From Rapana venosa (Eukaryota > Mollusca > Gastropoda > Neogastropoda > Muricidae), in contig CM054134.1 of NCBI GenBank assembly GCA_028751875.1, positions 71,655,472-71,719,471 on the forward strand: a stretch of DNA of 64,000 nt, read 5' to 3'. Below, piece after piece: positions 1-14,100 of the stretch. Position 1 is the stretch's first letter, and the number at the start of each line of letters is the position of its first letter. The notes beneath the pieces were generated by a model. That model had not been told where the DNA came from. It did no database searches and was given only the letters and a program-made list of their open reading frames with translations. A program made the translations under genes and the position numbers.

Positions 1-47
1 GGTCAGAATTCCCTCTTTTTGATCCCGCTCTTTGTTTCAGCTTTGTT

Positions 48-141
<94 letters not shown>

Positions 142-371
142 TGTGGGGGGGGGGGGGGGATTGAATTCCTCGAGTTCCTTTTTTTTTTTGTCACCTCACC
201 TTGTCTGTTTTCTGCATTTTTGGTCCATTCTCCTGCCTTTTTGTTTTCCAGAAAGACATTATAACAGATAACAAATCTCTCCCATGCAGAAGTCGATGCG
301 CTGGGCTTGACTTGTCAGGCGAATTAACGGCAGTGCAACGCATTTTCGCTCATATGACCGACAACAATAGA
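1..371 (+). repeat. Fragment of a (GAA)-tailed short retroelement, family S1
   Basis: From about base 1 to 371 this matches the 3' two-thirds of two fuller copies at 27883-28212 and 54162-54492. The shared words include CTTGGTCCATTCTCCTGCC-like and TTCGCTCATATRAC-like blocks, and the order is the same. An expanded CT tract and a G-run interrupt this copy, and the (GAA)n end is missing. No target-site duplication is visible. Confidence 0.6.
50..133. repeat. (CT)n microsatellite
   Basis: An uninterrupted CT dinucleotide tract of about 84 bases, followed by T-runs and a G-run. It creates spurious Ser-Leu or Arg-Glu open frames on both strands, which are not genes. Confidence 0.97.
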
Positions 372-479
372 TCCTCAATGAGCTTGGAAGAAGAACTATT
401 TGTTCGCTTTGTCATGTACTCTAGACATTGAAGGAAATGATGTACTCTAGACATTGAAGGAAATAAATTTTGGCCGTTT

Positions 480-690
480 CTTGTAACCCACCCACAACTC
501 CATGAACTACCCAAAACTCCACATAAGCCACACAGAGAAGTACCAATTCTAGACTGGCAGCCAGACAACAGAACATGTGCTGCAGTCCTGCCCGCTTCAT
601 GAGGCGCTCTGAAAGATCTGACCTGACCACGCCCCAGTGGCCAAGAAGCTCTGTGGAGACAGGGCGGACCTGCAGCGAAGGCATTCGGTA
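480..690 (+). mobile_element. Non-LTR retrotransposon C-terminal remnant
   Basis: On the + strand, 560-605 reads QTTEHVLQSCPLHEA before the frame breaks. This is the CxxxH-like zinc-binding tail (EHVLxSCP) found after the RT/RNase H region of many invertebrate LINE proteins. Stops and frameshifts follow, so it is a dead fragment. From 690 to about 1980 no gene is visible, only (ATG)n/(ATA)n near 872-905 and an A/C-rich low-complexity tract at 1452-1630. Confidence 0.55.
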
Positions 691-1984
691 GATTGAGAAA
701 AGTCCAGTTCAGGGGGTATTCTGGGAATGTTCACTTTCTTCAGCGTGTCTTTTATCTTGAGGCGAATGAATGTAAATGTTGTCATCCATTCCCACTGGCA
801 CACAATGGCCTATTGCTTAGTACTTTGGGCTTCTTCAGGGTGGGGAGATGTGCGGGTTTCTGTTCAATTTATATGATGATGATGATGATGATAATAATAA
901 TATAATAATGTTTGGAATTTAGATAGTGCTGAATCTTCTAAAGTAATCAAAGTGCTTACATTTAAATCATTTACACGCATGCAACCGTCCACTAATAGGA
1001 TTAGCAGATAACAAATTTACACACACACACAGACACATGAACATTCTAACATAATATATTCAACTGGGATTCCTTCAAAACAGCAGGCACCTGTTGAAGG
1101 GAGCGCACATCTACCTTTAACTACATCCTTGTTTCGATGTTCCCACTTTCCCTTCTGTTTTTATATATGACTCTTTAATTCATACCGCACGTACCAAAGG
1201 CATTCACATAAATAAAGAAACCAAAACAAACCCTTTTGTGAAAGACTAGCCTCTGACTCAAAATTCATGTGATTTTGCACTAGTTTGGTAGGTTTGATTT
1301 TTTTCCAGCAAACACTGTATCCCCTCAGTCATTTGTTGTCTGCAAGCTTCTTCACAGCAATGTGCATGCACGGGGTCAACATTAAAAGAACACAAAAATC
1401 CTCATTATTTATGGTCATTTCCTTTCTTGTGACTACCCGGTATTGCTCTATGCCCCCCCCCCCAAAAAAAAAAACAAAAACAAAAAAAAAACACAAAAAA
1501 ACCCACAAACCCCCCCCAACCCAGAACAAACAAAACACCCAAACAAACAAAACCAACCCAAACAAAACAAACAAAAAAACCCAACAACAAGCAAACAACA
1601 ACAACCTAAAAACACAACAAACAAAAAACATGAACACGGTGCATTTATTCATACTTTACAATATATATGTCAAAATCACCAACAATTTTTCCGACCATAC
1701 TTTTCTTCTATACCATATAACATTCAAACTAGGCCTAATAGGCCAACCGGAGTGTAGGCTAACCTTTGTAATTGAGACAGAGCTAGACTGATGAAAAAAA
1801 CCAAACTCCGACAACTTAGATAAAATAGAAAAAATAGATAATTTTTTTTATTTGATAAGAAATTGTTTTTAACGAAACCATCGAGGCAGAAACATAAGAT
1901 GTATGTGAAAGAAACTTGATCATGATTTAAAGACCCAATTTTCGTTTCGCTAAATGCAACATTAGGACAAATTTTTAGAGCAAC

Positions 1985-2115
1985 ATTCTTCATTTCCTTC
2001 CGGCTTTGCTTCTGGTGAGCACGCGCAACAATCCATTTCCTGTCATATCCGTTGGAGTGTTCAGAGTGATCGCATGGTAGCCGAAATCGCTCTTAGTTGC
2101 TGAACATTTTCCACA
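1985..2115 (+). promoter_or_regulatory. Probable NOP58 promoter-proximal region and 5' UTR
   Basis: This is the stretch just before the NOP58 start codon. It is less AT-rich than its surroundings and contains a pyrimidine-rich stretch (CTTCATTTCCTTCCGGCTTT, 1988-2007). That would suit a 5' TOP-type start, which is common among snoRNA host and ribosome-biogenesis genes. No TATA box is evident. The exact transcription start is inferred, not seen. Confidence 0.35.
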
Positions 2116-2160
2116 ATGTTGGTCCTATTTGAAACTGCGGCAGGCTATGCCGTATTCAAG
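2116..2160 (+). CDS. NOP58: NOP58 exon 1 (coding part)
   Basis: Encodes residues 1-15, [15 protein letters not shown], nearly identical to the start of animal NOP58. The ATG at 2116 is chosen by this match. The donor GTAAGT follows at 2161, phase 0. Intron 1 (2161-7554) holds a SINE and an L2-like LINE. From 2161 to 5001 it has no recognisable gene; the open frame at 2713-3045 matches nothing I know. Confidence 0.95.
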
Positions 2161-5100
2161 GTAAGTATATTTGATGAACAGATTCTCATATTTTGTACAT
2201 TTTGTGCTTGATTTTACGCGTTAAAAAAGAAATATTGGTTATCCCGCCCGGTTCAGCCATTGCGCAGATTTTTAACCACGTGCACGTGGTGCTGTCGATA
2301 GCAGCTTGGTAACTGTTTCTTTTGATATAGCTCTATCCTTTCCTTGTTGATGCTCGAATTTATTACTTTGACTGAATTTGATGAAAACTCTACCCGAATT
2401 CAGAATGCAGCTTCCTTGATAATAGGCAAAAAGAATTTTTAAGATAAAGCATAACCGGCCGGTACGGCAAAAAATCCCACTATCAGACTATGTTGTATGT
2501 ATTGCCGGCATGGGTGAACATCGGACTACGGAGTGCAAGCCGAGGAACGTGGGGGAAAAATCAGCTCGTACACATAGTCATAGGTGGATGTTTTTGTTCA
2601 GCCACATGCAAATTAATAGTTTATTATTCAGTTTGTCAACGTTAGGCTATAATATATTAATTCTAATGATAGGCTAGCCTAGGCTGTATCACTATCAGTA
2701 TCACTGTATCAAGTGTACAGACTGCCAAAAGGTGGTGGCAACTGTAGTGTGTTAAGAAAAATAAACTGGACCCCAAATATTTTTTCTTTGGTTAGTTGCA
2801 CCATGATAAGTACCACTTCAGCCCTTCAGGAAGATGAGTTTGGTGGATTTGTTAAAATAGGTGTTTGTAAAAAGAAAATACAGAAAATTGACCAATCCAA
2901 AATGGGACATTTACTCAATTACTGGGTGATCAGTATCATCACTATCATGCCACAAACAATGAAACATTGGTCACTTAAAAAAATCAGCACCTTTAGTGAA
3001 CCTCAGACTAGCTCTAGCCAAAGGGGAAAAATTTGTTTTGGTTGAAATCTCTAATCAAGAAAGATAGCTTCATTGCTTGGCCATTTTGGGGGTTCCAAAT
3101 ATGGCACATGACATGATGATATTATATGGGTTCTCAAAAACATGTGCTATTTCTGTGACATAGAGACCCCAAAATTAATTTCATTCTACATACATGTCTT
3201 TATGTCACACATTACAGCATTTCAATATACATCATTTTCTAAAATGGAAAAGATGATCAGTCAATTCATCTTGTAATAGATGAATAAATTTTTTTTGGTG
3301 AGCTTTGAGGTCTTTAAAAACAGCATGCTTTCTAAAACCTGGTATAAATTACTTGTAAACCAAGGAAGAAAAGGTTCCCATATGACAGAGCTGTCAAATT
3401 GATCATGTATGTGCCTTTTTTCTGCAGTTTTCAAAATTCACATTAGTCCTCCATGCTCACGGCAACTTCACATTCTCATGTCTCCATAATTATTGAAATA
3501 TACAGCTCAAGTCAGGCATGAAGTACTTCTTATCCTTGCTCACAAGAGGCACACTGTGGCTGTTCAGAACAATATACTGTTTATTGCATTTGAGTATGTA
3601 ATGAAAACAAAATGTTACAGTTGTGACATGGAGTCCGTTTCAGTTGTGATGTGGAATCTAAGTCTACAAAACAACTTGAAACCAACCATAGACAACACAT
3701 TGAGTCAAAATGAACATAACTGACACCAGAACAATTACAGTTAAGAAAATAGGATTTGAAATCAAACCACTGATACTGTGATAGTCATAGTGATACATTT
3801 TTTTCATTTTGGAGTCTGTTACAGTTGAGATATGGAAACCAACTCTACAAAATACTGAGAAATCTACTATGTACATGGCAAATATGAGTCAAGAATAAAA
3901 CAGCTGAAAATAAAACAATTCTATTTAGAAAAATGAAACAAGTATACACATTTAAATATTAATTATTATTTATACATATCAATTGCAAAAAGTGTATTGA
4001 TCACTGGCATTGATCCATGGGTCACCCATCACTCTAGTAACCTGTCTCACACTGTTAAAAGTTTGAAAATCAAATTCAGTATTTAACACACACAGTTATT
4101 TAGTTATTACATAAATGAAGAAACAAAAAACACCAGTGATGCATGAAAATAATAAAAATTCATAAAATCCTGAACGGTCGGCTCCTGAAACTATCGCGCT
4201 TTTGTCTCTTGATGCAGCCGACACACTGTTCACAACCAGATCTACTTTATTAAGATCATGCTTTAAAATTTCACCCCACACAGGAACAGTTGCTTTCTTT
4301 AATCAAAGTGTATGTCTTCTGATGACATTTTCTACCCCTGTAAGTGTCCTGTCTTTATAAAAATAAAGGTGTAGCTGGATTTGGTTTGCAAGACAAAGAT
4401 GAAGTCCGTGATAACATTAAAAAAATAAAATTTCTTGTCTTAAATATTGATTTACATTATTTAATGCCTTAATAATGAAAAAACTTTTTACAATTACTAT
4501 TCACAATGAAACGATATAAAACTGATTGAACAAACCAGTACACCCACTTTTAATGATGCAGTCCCAGAAAATGTTACAGTTGAGACGTTTCCGCAGATGA
4601 TGGAAGACAAAGAAACCAGAGTCTAGAACCCACTCATAGAATGATAACATGGGAAAATCTGCATTCCACGGATGTTTCCGGTGAAGAAGTGCTCTGACTT
4701 GGAATCTCAGTCAAGTGACCTTTGGCTCAGAGTTCATACAGCGTTTAGGTTGTACAGTTGGTACCGTCAGAAGCGGAAACGATGCCGTGTTTGTGATCGG
4801 CGATGACTTTAAAGAGGAAAGGAACCTCAGTTCGTCAGCACAAATTGTTCCTAGTGTCATACAGTGTATTCTCCATTAGTTTTAGCAGGAAAGCATTCCC
4901 TAGAATGCTGAACAGTTTTGTGCTTGAAACACAATAGACCAGAAAGTGGAAACCAAGCGTAGCAACCGTAACGGAAATTATATATGCCCATATATAATAA
5001 AGGAGGCACCGTGGTCGAGTGGTTTAGGCGGTCAACTCGTGATCCAGAGGTCGCGGGTTCGATCCCCGCTCGACTCGGTGTTGTGTCCCTGGGAAAGACA

Positions 5101-8100
5101 CTTTACTCCTATTTTCCTCACTCCACCCAGGTGTACAAGTGGGTACCAGCTCTGCTGGGGAAGTATCTGGCGACAGACTAGTGTCCTGTCACAGGGGTGG
5201 TGAAAAACCATCAGTTCGCTTAACGCTACAGAAACCGGGATAAGCTCCGGCTCTATGGGCCTTCTGGCTCGAAAGAACATACTACTATATATAATAAACT
5301 TCAACCTGCAGCTAATAATTTTATTATTGCAAAGATAAAGAAACATCTGAAGAGATGTTAGATGCTGTTTTTGTTAAGAAAAATACTTGTTAAAGGGTCT
5401 TAAAAACATTCAGTTTACAGTGTGTTCCTTCTTGTCATAAATCCGCCATTTTGTTTGTTTGATATTTTTATAATAAATGCTCAGTTTACAACGAAAATAA
5501 TATAACAGTGCATTTTTCTTTCTAAATTTTATTTCTTCAATACAAACACCATCCAAACGTAACAAGCATCCCAATCATCCACAAACAAAACACATTTCAG
5601 GTCTTCGAAGTAAGCTACACCTATGGCTCACATGTTTCTGAGAACAACCCATTATAAAATAAATATAATAATAACCACCTTCTCTACAACAGTCTTCTTC
5701 CTGAGTTTCAGTCTGCCTATCGTGTCAACCATAGCACTGAAACTACCCTAGTCCATACCTTAAATTATATTATATTATATAAAATACACTTCTACTTGCT
5801 TCTGACTTGGGAAAATCTCCCTTCTCACTTTACTCGACTTATCTGGAGCCTTCAACACTAGTGACCATTCAAATCTTCTCTCCCGTCTTCAAAAAACATT
5901 CGGTGTTACTGGCACAGCCCTCTCCTGGTTCAGTTCATACCTCACTGACCAATTCCAGACAGTTGCAGTAAACAAGATACAGTCAATACCTGCCAAACTG
6001 GAATATGGTGTCCCGCATGGATCAGTTCTCAGCCCAGTTCTTTTCACTCTCTACACTGCTCCACTATCACATATAATAAACCGTCATCATATCAACTATC
6101 ATTTTTATGCAGATGACTCTCAGTGACTGTCTCAGATTCAAAGTAGTGTTACACCTGAAAATTTGCCTTCTCTCTTGACAAATATGGCCTCCTGCTTTCA
6201 AGATATCCAAAACTGGATGATACAAAACAAGTTGCAGTTAAATGCAGATAAAACCGAAGCCATGCTTGTAGGGACCAAAACAAACTCTCTTCCATTACAA
6301 CAACTTCAATAGAACTCAGCAATACATCACTCATCAGTCCCTCTATCCACTGCTGTGAAGTATCTAGTTGTTATTGACAACACACTATCTATGCAAAAAT
6401 TCATCACCCAGACCAGCCAGTAGTGCTACTATCAATTATGGCGTATTAGTTTAATTCGAAAGCACCTGTCCACTGATGCAACATCCAAACTTGTTGCGTC
6501 TCCCATTCTCTCACGTCTGGACTATTGCAATTCTCTTTTAGCTGGTCTGCCAGCAACATCTATCCACTCCCTTCAACGTATACAAAACTCTGCAGCTCGA
6601 CTAGTCCTCAGAAAAAATCTGAACACATATTATACTCCTCTCTTGCGATCTCTTCACTGGTTGTCCGTGCCACAGAGAGTAAACCATAAGATCAGTACCC
6701 TCTGTTACAAATGTCTCCACCAAACAGCACCCTCCTACCTCTGAATGTCTTCACCTGTACACTCCTCGTTTCCTCCGCTCTGCTGCAGATAACTTGAGCT
6801 TACGAATACCTAGATTCAACCAATCCACTTTTGGTCGTCGTTCTTTCTCGATTTCTGGTCCATCCATCTGAACGACCTTTCTCTCTCTCTTCAAGAAAAG
6901 CCTACTTATGACACATTTAAATCCAGCCTCAAGACATATTTATTTCAAACCTTGCTTTTCCCCTCCCCTTTCATCTCAAAACTGCCCCTGCCTTCAACAG
7001 CCCAAATCCCATTACCCTGCCAAAGCCTACAACCTGTGTGTGTGTGTGTGTGTGAATTTTGTTTAAGCTTTTAATAGTTATTTATTGGCTGCATGACTCT
7101 GTAAGAGTATGTTGAATGCAAGCGCTCTGATTTGTCTTTGCAAGATATAGTGCTAAAGATACAAATTCCATTTATTATTATTATTATATATTAATAATAA
7201 ATATATGCACAGTGCAACATTTGCTTTGAACAACAAAGTGAAGTTTAAGAAGTCATTATGGTTGTCTGATTGAGGCATCCTGTTCAAAATCTTCAAGTTA
7301 TTGTGAAATTTGTTGATTTTTCTAATCTAATGATGGTTTTAGACTTGTTTATCTTCATATACATGTACTAAAATTAAGAGTCTGATTCAGAATTCACAAA
7401 CATGAATGATGGACTGGCAGAAGAAAATTGAATCCAGTGACAAATGTATGCACCACAGTATCACCAGAGTAATTAGCAAGTTCATTAGTTGTAGTCATAC
7501 ATTGAATAATCAAACTAGATGCTATACTTTCTAAATAATGTTTTTCTTTTTCAGATGCTGAAAGAAAAGAAACTGAAGCATAGTGAAAATCTGTTCCAAG
7601 ATTTTGAAAACCCAGAATCAGCAAATGAAATGTAAGTTAATTTTTAGTGTTTTACATGCATATTATTATAGGAAGTATTGAGCATTTTGTTGTGTGCTGT
7701 TGTTGTCTACATTCACATTTTATTTATTTATTTTATTCTTTTATATCGAGGATAATGGAATAAGCACTTATGTGCTTTTTTACATCCAGTCCCCATGTGT
7801 ATGCAGTTTTGTAAATTCTGTCATCTGTTCTCACCAGCACACAATGGCCTACTCTTCCGAAAAGTGGAACAGGATTTAACACGTGCGCAAGATGTTAATA
7901 ATGTCTTGTTTTTTTTTCTATTTAATATACTTTTTAAGAAATCAATTTATATGAAATTGAGAGATGATTAAGCATGCTGTAGATATTAGATGTGAACAGT
8001 GTTACTGTTATTGTGATTTGGATCATTGCTTTGTTGTTGTTGTTCTACTAATGTAGGTTATTTTTTTAATTTGAAAAGATATTTTAGAAGAAAAAACTTC

Positions 8101-11100
8101 ACATTTCAGAACTTTCAGTCTTAAGTGTTATACCTGTATCTCGAGACATCTGGTGATCTGCTTATAAATGAGTGTGTGTGTGCTTTTTATTTATTTTTAA
8201 CATTTTATTCTTTCATTTTGAGGATGATGGAATTTATAAGCATTCATGTGCTTTTTTTTTCATCCAGTGTATGCAGTTATGTAAATCGTGTGGTGTGAGT
8301 GCATGGTGTGTGTGTGTGCAAGCGTGCACATGCGTCAAAAGCTTCAAATTGTGGGATAAGTATGAACTAAGAAGAATGCTATTTTAAACTGTATTCCAGA
8401 GTATTGAGTGCTGCAAGCTATTTGTAACATTACTGAAATTGAAAAGAATGTCTGTTAGGTAAATATAATCTCCAGCAGTCATGAAACCATATATTCATTG
8501 AAGCTCTATAATGATATACATATGTGTGCTTATTGATTGTGGCCACAGTGATGTAAACAATAATCCCAGCTCGCTTTGAGTTTCCATGATGGAAATGCTG
8601 AAGAATGAAAATTCTGAGTGGTCGCACTGGTCCAGATGTTAGCACTTTTTGTACTTGGTATCGAAGCAAGTGGGCATGGAAACCGTTAAAAGCAGTCCAG
8701 TCATTGCTTCCTGTCCTTGTTCAGAATATTAGCATCAACTATCTAGTTATTGACTTAACATGTTGTACTTCTAATAATTATACACTGTATAAGAATTAGA
8801 CTTGAAAAGAAGGAAGGTGGCAGGACAGTTAAGACATTACATTGGTAACAAGTAAATCATAAGGTTCTGGGTTTGAGTCCCACCCTTGCCTTTTCTTTCC
8901 AGCTTGAGCTTGAGATGAGAATATAAACCGTGATGACAAAATTAAGAAAACACATGCGCATAGATGTTTAGATACCATCCTGGAAGTCGGAATGCGGCTA
9001 CCTTAATCAGTTAATGGGAGGGGAGGGGGCACAGTTGTATACACAAAAATTTCACCACTCGTGCACCTTGGAGCTCTTGTCGAAGAGAAAAAAGAAAAAA
9101 GACTTTTACTAAATTGAAGTGCAATGTGGAGATAGGGCATGTTATTCAATAGAAACTTTACATGTAATCAGTGATTTTAAAGAGAGAGAGAGAGAATAAC
9201 TATTAAGGAAAATTATTAACAGGTATCATGTATGGGATTGAAATAACTTCAATAAGTAACATGAATTTTAGAGTATTTTAAAATATTCTATTAATCTTTT
9301 CTTTTAATAGTTTTATAGAAAATTGAACACATAAATGACATTACATAGTTGTTTGAAATGATGAAACGTTTTTTTGGTATTGACCTTGAACATATATTGT
9401 GACCTTAGTGATGTAAACAATAATCCCAGCTCGCTTTGAGTTTCCTCAGTGGAAATGCTGAAGAATGAAAAGTCTGAGAGGTCAAGAACATATAGTATAA
9501 AGTGAAAAAGTCATTTGAGCTTAGTTAGAAAAATAAGTGGATCATTTATGTGTGTGTCTTGCTGTTAATTTTAAAGGACGTTATGTGTGTTTGCAGGTCT
9601 GGTCTTTGTTACAGTATGATTGGATGTTATGCATAAGTACAGATCTGTACTCATGTGTAATATGGTTAGAAATGTTAAAAACTTTCATAGGATTAATTTA
9701 ATGGGATAATGATGAATTTCAAGTGATGTATATTTCTGAAGAGAGTACTGCCTTGGTACTAATTTAGTAGATACTTCAATTCTCAATAAATCCTAAGAAA
9801 GATTGAATTTTTGTGCTCATTCTGGTTACGACCACAGTGATGTAAACAATAATCCCAGCTCGCTTAGTTTTTCTACTAAAGGGAAACGCTGAAGAATGAA
9901 AATTCTGAGTGGTCTTACACAAAATAGAATGTTAGGAGTTTGGTGCACTGTGATCTGCTTTACTCATTTTGTTGTGTGTGTGTGCATGTGCATGCACAGG
10001 CATATTACATGTTTATATTAATTATACCAAAATTGTAAATAATGAGTGTCTCAAAGATGCTGGTAATGTCTGTTGTTTGCAACCTAAGAGAGACTGGTTG
10101 GGTTATAATTTGTAGATATTGTATTAGTTGTAATTTACTGACTGGTATTTTTTATCAAAAGCATTATTTTTTTGCCAGCAGTGATGCAATTGTATTTCAG
10201 TTTAGGTTTTTTCCCTTTTCTCTCCAAACTGATACCACACAAGCTTAAACAAAAAATCTTAGTAAATCACATTATATGACAGGAATGAATGGAACATTTT
10301 TGTATATTTTGGAAAACAAAATTGTGTGACATTTTTTCTAAGTAGATCAATCAGCTAAAAGTGTGTGTGTGTTTAAAATTTTATTTTAATTTTAATTTTA
10401 TTCTTATATATTGAGGATAATTGTGTGTGTGTGCCTCCATGTTTGGATAGATCTATCTGCTGTCATAATGTGAGTGTGCATACAGGCTGAGGCATACTAA
10501 ATGATACTTGCTTGTGTAGATCTATGCAGCTACTTGTATAATTCCCTTTGCTATTTTATCCATTTTATGGTAATTGGGTTCTTTCCCCTTTCTTGTGGCC
10601 ACAGTGATGTAAACATAATCCCAGCTCGCTTTGAGTTTCCACAAAGGAAATGCTGAAGAATGAAAATTCTGAGTGGTCCAAGTTGTTTGATTTGATAGAA
10701 TCTGAATGGTTTGGAGTCTTCCTGTACAGAATGTGTGTGTGTGTGATTATGGAATCGCACTTGGGATACATGCTTTTTCTGTATTTGTGGTTAAAAAAAG
10801 AAGAAGTGGAATCTCTCGGTGAGTAGAATTAAAAGCTAGAGAACTGGATATGATTGGAAACTAGTATTTTATTTTTGTGCAGTTGTAGCTTGTGATTATC
10901 TCTTGTGTGCAATATGGCTCGCCCTTAAAAAAAAAAAAAGGGGGGGGGGGGGGGGGGGGCCATCCAAAAGCCTGTGTCTATGTAACTTACGTGCAGTACT
11001 GTGGGCAAGGCATCTCTACTATAATCAAATTTCTGCCCAGTTTCCAAAATAGCAGCTGCCTCCTTTGCTGTTTTGGAGGTCATCGTCGGACATGACGGAC

Positions 11101-14100
11101 AAACATACATATAAAAAAAACCAAAACCCAATAAAACAACTTCATGGAAAAGTTCTGTTGAAGCTCTGTAGAAGTTCTGTATCAATCATGTTAAGACAAC
11201 AGAGAGATAAAGGATAATCCCAGACCACTATGAGTTTACTGACAGGTATTTTCGTTAAAACATTATTTTTGTGATGCAGTCTGTACTTCAGTTTGATGGT
11301 GGTTGTTTTTTTTTTTTCCACTTTGCTTTCCAAACTTTCAAGATAAAAAATGTATGGTGACTCGCATTATATGACAGGAGATAAATGGTAGCTTAAAATA
11401 TTTTTAACATTTTGACCAAAATTTTGTAACATAACTAGCATTTTTGCTAAGTAGATCATTAGTAAGCCAGGTAGTAAAATCGTGTGTGTATGCATTCATG
11501 TTTGGATAAATCTATCTGCTTATCTCATGTCAACGTGAGTGTGCACACAAGCTGAAGCATAATTGCTTGTGAGGATGCAGCTACTTGAACAGTTTCCTTT
11601 GCCATTTTATCCAGTTTATCATAATGTGGGTTTCTTTCCCCTTATGACCACAGTGATGTAAACATAATCCCAGCTCGCTTTGAGTTTCCACAAAGGAAAT
11701 GCTGAAGAATGAAAATTCTGAGTGGTCCAAGTAGTTTGATTTGATAGAATCTGAATGGTTTGGAGTCCTCCTGTGCACATAAGTGCGTGTGTGTGATTAT
11801 GGTTGTAATCCCAGGTCTCTTTGTGTTTCTACAGAAGAAAATTTTAAATTTGAGGGGCCCTTCCTCCAGTTGTTGTGGTTGTGGTGTGAATGGGTGTGTG
11901 TATGTTAGGTTTTGGGATGGCTTTTTTTGTTGCTTGTTTGTTTTGACAGTGATGAATTGCATACCTATTAATCATGTTTGCAAAGTTCTGTTTGATTCAA
12001 GATATTCCTGTATATGTGTTGCAGTGTGAAATTGAAACGGTTTTACAAGTTCAAGGATATGGGAGATGCTCTTAATGGTATGTATAGATGTTAATCATTT
12101 ATTCAATATCAAGAGTTGTATTAGCAACATTATATAAGCTGCTTAATCATTAACCCTTTCCCATTTTTACCCGCCGTAGCCCGCCGCTGCCCGCTTGCCC
12201 GCATCTATTTATACCCGCCGCAGCCCGCCGGACGTCATTTCAGCCTAGTGGGGATTTTCCATCACGCACTAAGCTCTACCTAGTACACGCACACTATGAA
12301 TGAACATTCCACTGAGGTCAGCATAAACTAAGGAAGGAATGGACACCAAATTCAGTGCTACACAGCCTCCCTTTCACAAGAAATTGTCCAGTGACTGGCT
12401 TTGTCTTTCCCACGCTTTCTTGTAGCTAAAAATGGCAGCAAAGATTGAGCATACAATTTGGGAGGAATATACTGATGTGGAAATTGAAGGTATTTTGGCT
12501 CAAGTGGAACAGTTCAAAAGAGAATAAAATGTTGAATCCGATGTTGAAGTAGATGTAGAAGAAGAAGATGAAATAGGAGAAGGTAGTCAGTCGGAAAGTG
12601 ATGCTGAGGATAACATTCCGTTGGCTTCATAGCAGACGACATGGCGCAGCGCACAAGTGCCTTGCTCAGTGCAAGACTTCACGCTGCCGACTGAGCAGGC
12701 ACAAACTCTCCCACTGAATGCCAAGCTCTTAGATTACTTTGTTTTGTTTGTGCCCCAACATTTTTTTTCAAATTGTAGCAGATGAAACTAACAATTATGC
12801 CAGGCAAAAGATCCCTGTGAAAGGCTTAGTCGTAGATCCATTACAGACAGAAACAACACCTGACGAAATTTGGGCTTACCTGTCAGTTTTGATCATGATG
12901 GGTATCAAGCGTTTGCTGAGGCTTCATCTCTACTGGTCTACTGAATTGACATTTTCTGAGTCACGGATCAGTTATATTATGACAAAAACCAGATTTCTCA
13001 AAATTAATCAGTATTTTCACCTGAAAAACACGCCAACACACCTGGACGCGACACTGGCTGTGACACCTGCATTGTGACAGCCATGTAGCTAGCTATTGGT
13101 GAAGGACACACTAGTGTCTGTAAATAGTAGGCGTCAGCATATATTTCTAAATAATGTATATACGCGCATTAGTCAACGTCGTTTTCAATATGTTTGAATA
13201 CTTTCCACTGAGGAAGTGTAGACTTGGTGACAGTAATTTTGTGACATGTGAATGTTCGATTGGATTACCATGACGGTGGATGCAATGGAGGACACATTCA
13301 GGCAGGACCACACATATTATTTTTTAATCACATACCTATATTGCGCATGTTAGAGGGTAGTTGTAGACTAACAGCATGATGTCACTGCAATGTTACCTGT
13401 ATTTCAAGAATGTGTGTGGTTGTGGGGTGTGATTATGGAATCGACTTGGGATAATGCTTTTTCTGTATTTGTGGTTAAAAAAAGAAGAAGGGTGGAATCT
13501 CTCGGTGAGTAGAATTAAAAGCTAGAGAACTGGATATGATTGGAAACTAGTATTTTATTTTTGTGCAGTTGTAGCTTGTGATTATCTCTTGTGTGCAATA
13601 TGGCTCACCCTTAAAAAAAAAAAGGGGGGGGGGGGGGGGGGCATCCAAAAGCCTGTGTCTATGTAACTTACGTGCAGTACTGTGGGCAAGGCATCTCTAC
13701 TATAATCAAATTTCTGCCCAGTTTCCAAAACAGCAGCTGCCTCCTTTGCTGTTTTGGAGGTCATCGTCGGGACAATGACGGACAAACATACATATAAAAA
13801 AACCCAAAACCCATAAAACAACTTCATGGAAAAGTTCTGTTGAAGCTCTGTAGAAGTTCTGTATCAATCATGTTAAGACAACAGAGAGATAAAGGATAAT
13901 CCCAGACCACTATGAGTTTACTGACAGGTATCTTCTTTTTTAAAACATATTTTGTGATGCAGTCTGTACTTCAGTTTGATGGTGGTTGTTTTTTTTTTTT
14001 CCACTTTGCTTTCCAAACTTTCAAGATAAAAAATGTATGGTGACTCGCATTATATGACAGGAGATAAATGGTAGCTTAAAATATTTTTAACATTTTGACC

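Larger units (their letters stand above)
10734..12153 (+). repeat. Tandem segmental duplication, unit 1 (contains exon 3a and snoRNA A5)
   Basis: The unit starts near GATTATGGAATCG (10745), passes a G-run (10940-10959) and snoRNA A5, contains exon 3a, and ends at ATAAGCTGCTTAATCATTAA. The same order and near-identical sequence is found at 13410-14839. Differences are mostly small indels in homopolymers and a few substitutions. See the matching unit 2 entry and the element between them. Confidence 0.93.

Noticed and set aside
1285..1791. Long open frames of about 168 and 107 codons over 1285-1791 (both strands)
   Set aside because: They come from an A/C homopolymer-rich tract; the translation is Lys/Asn/Gln/Thr or Phe/Val/Cys low complexity with no domain.
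2713..3045. 110-codon open frame in NOP58 intron 1
   Set aside because: No recognisable domain, no splice context, and composition like surrounding non-coding sequence; left as unassigned.
5009..5075. tRNA gene at 5.0 kb
   Set aside because: A and B boxes are present, but the acceptor stem does not close and the sequence continues into a SINE body flanked by target duplications.
9709..9755. Additional C/D snoRNA near 9.7 kb
   Set aside because: ATGATGA and CTGA are only about 30 nt apart and there is no closing stem.
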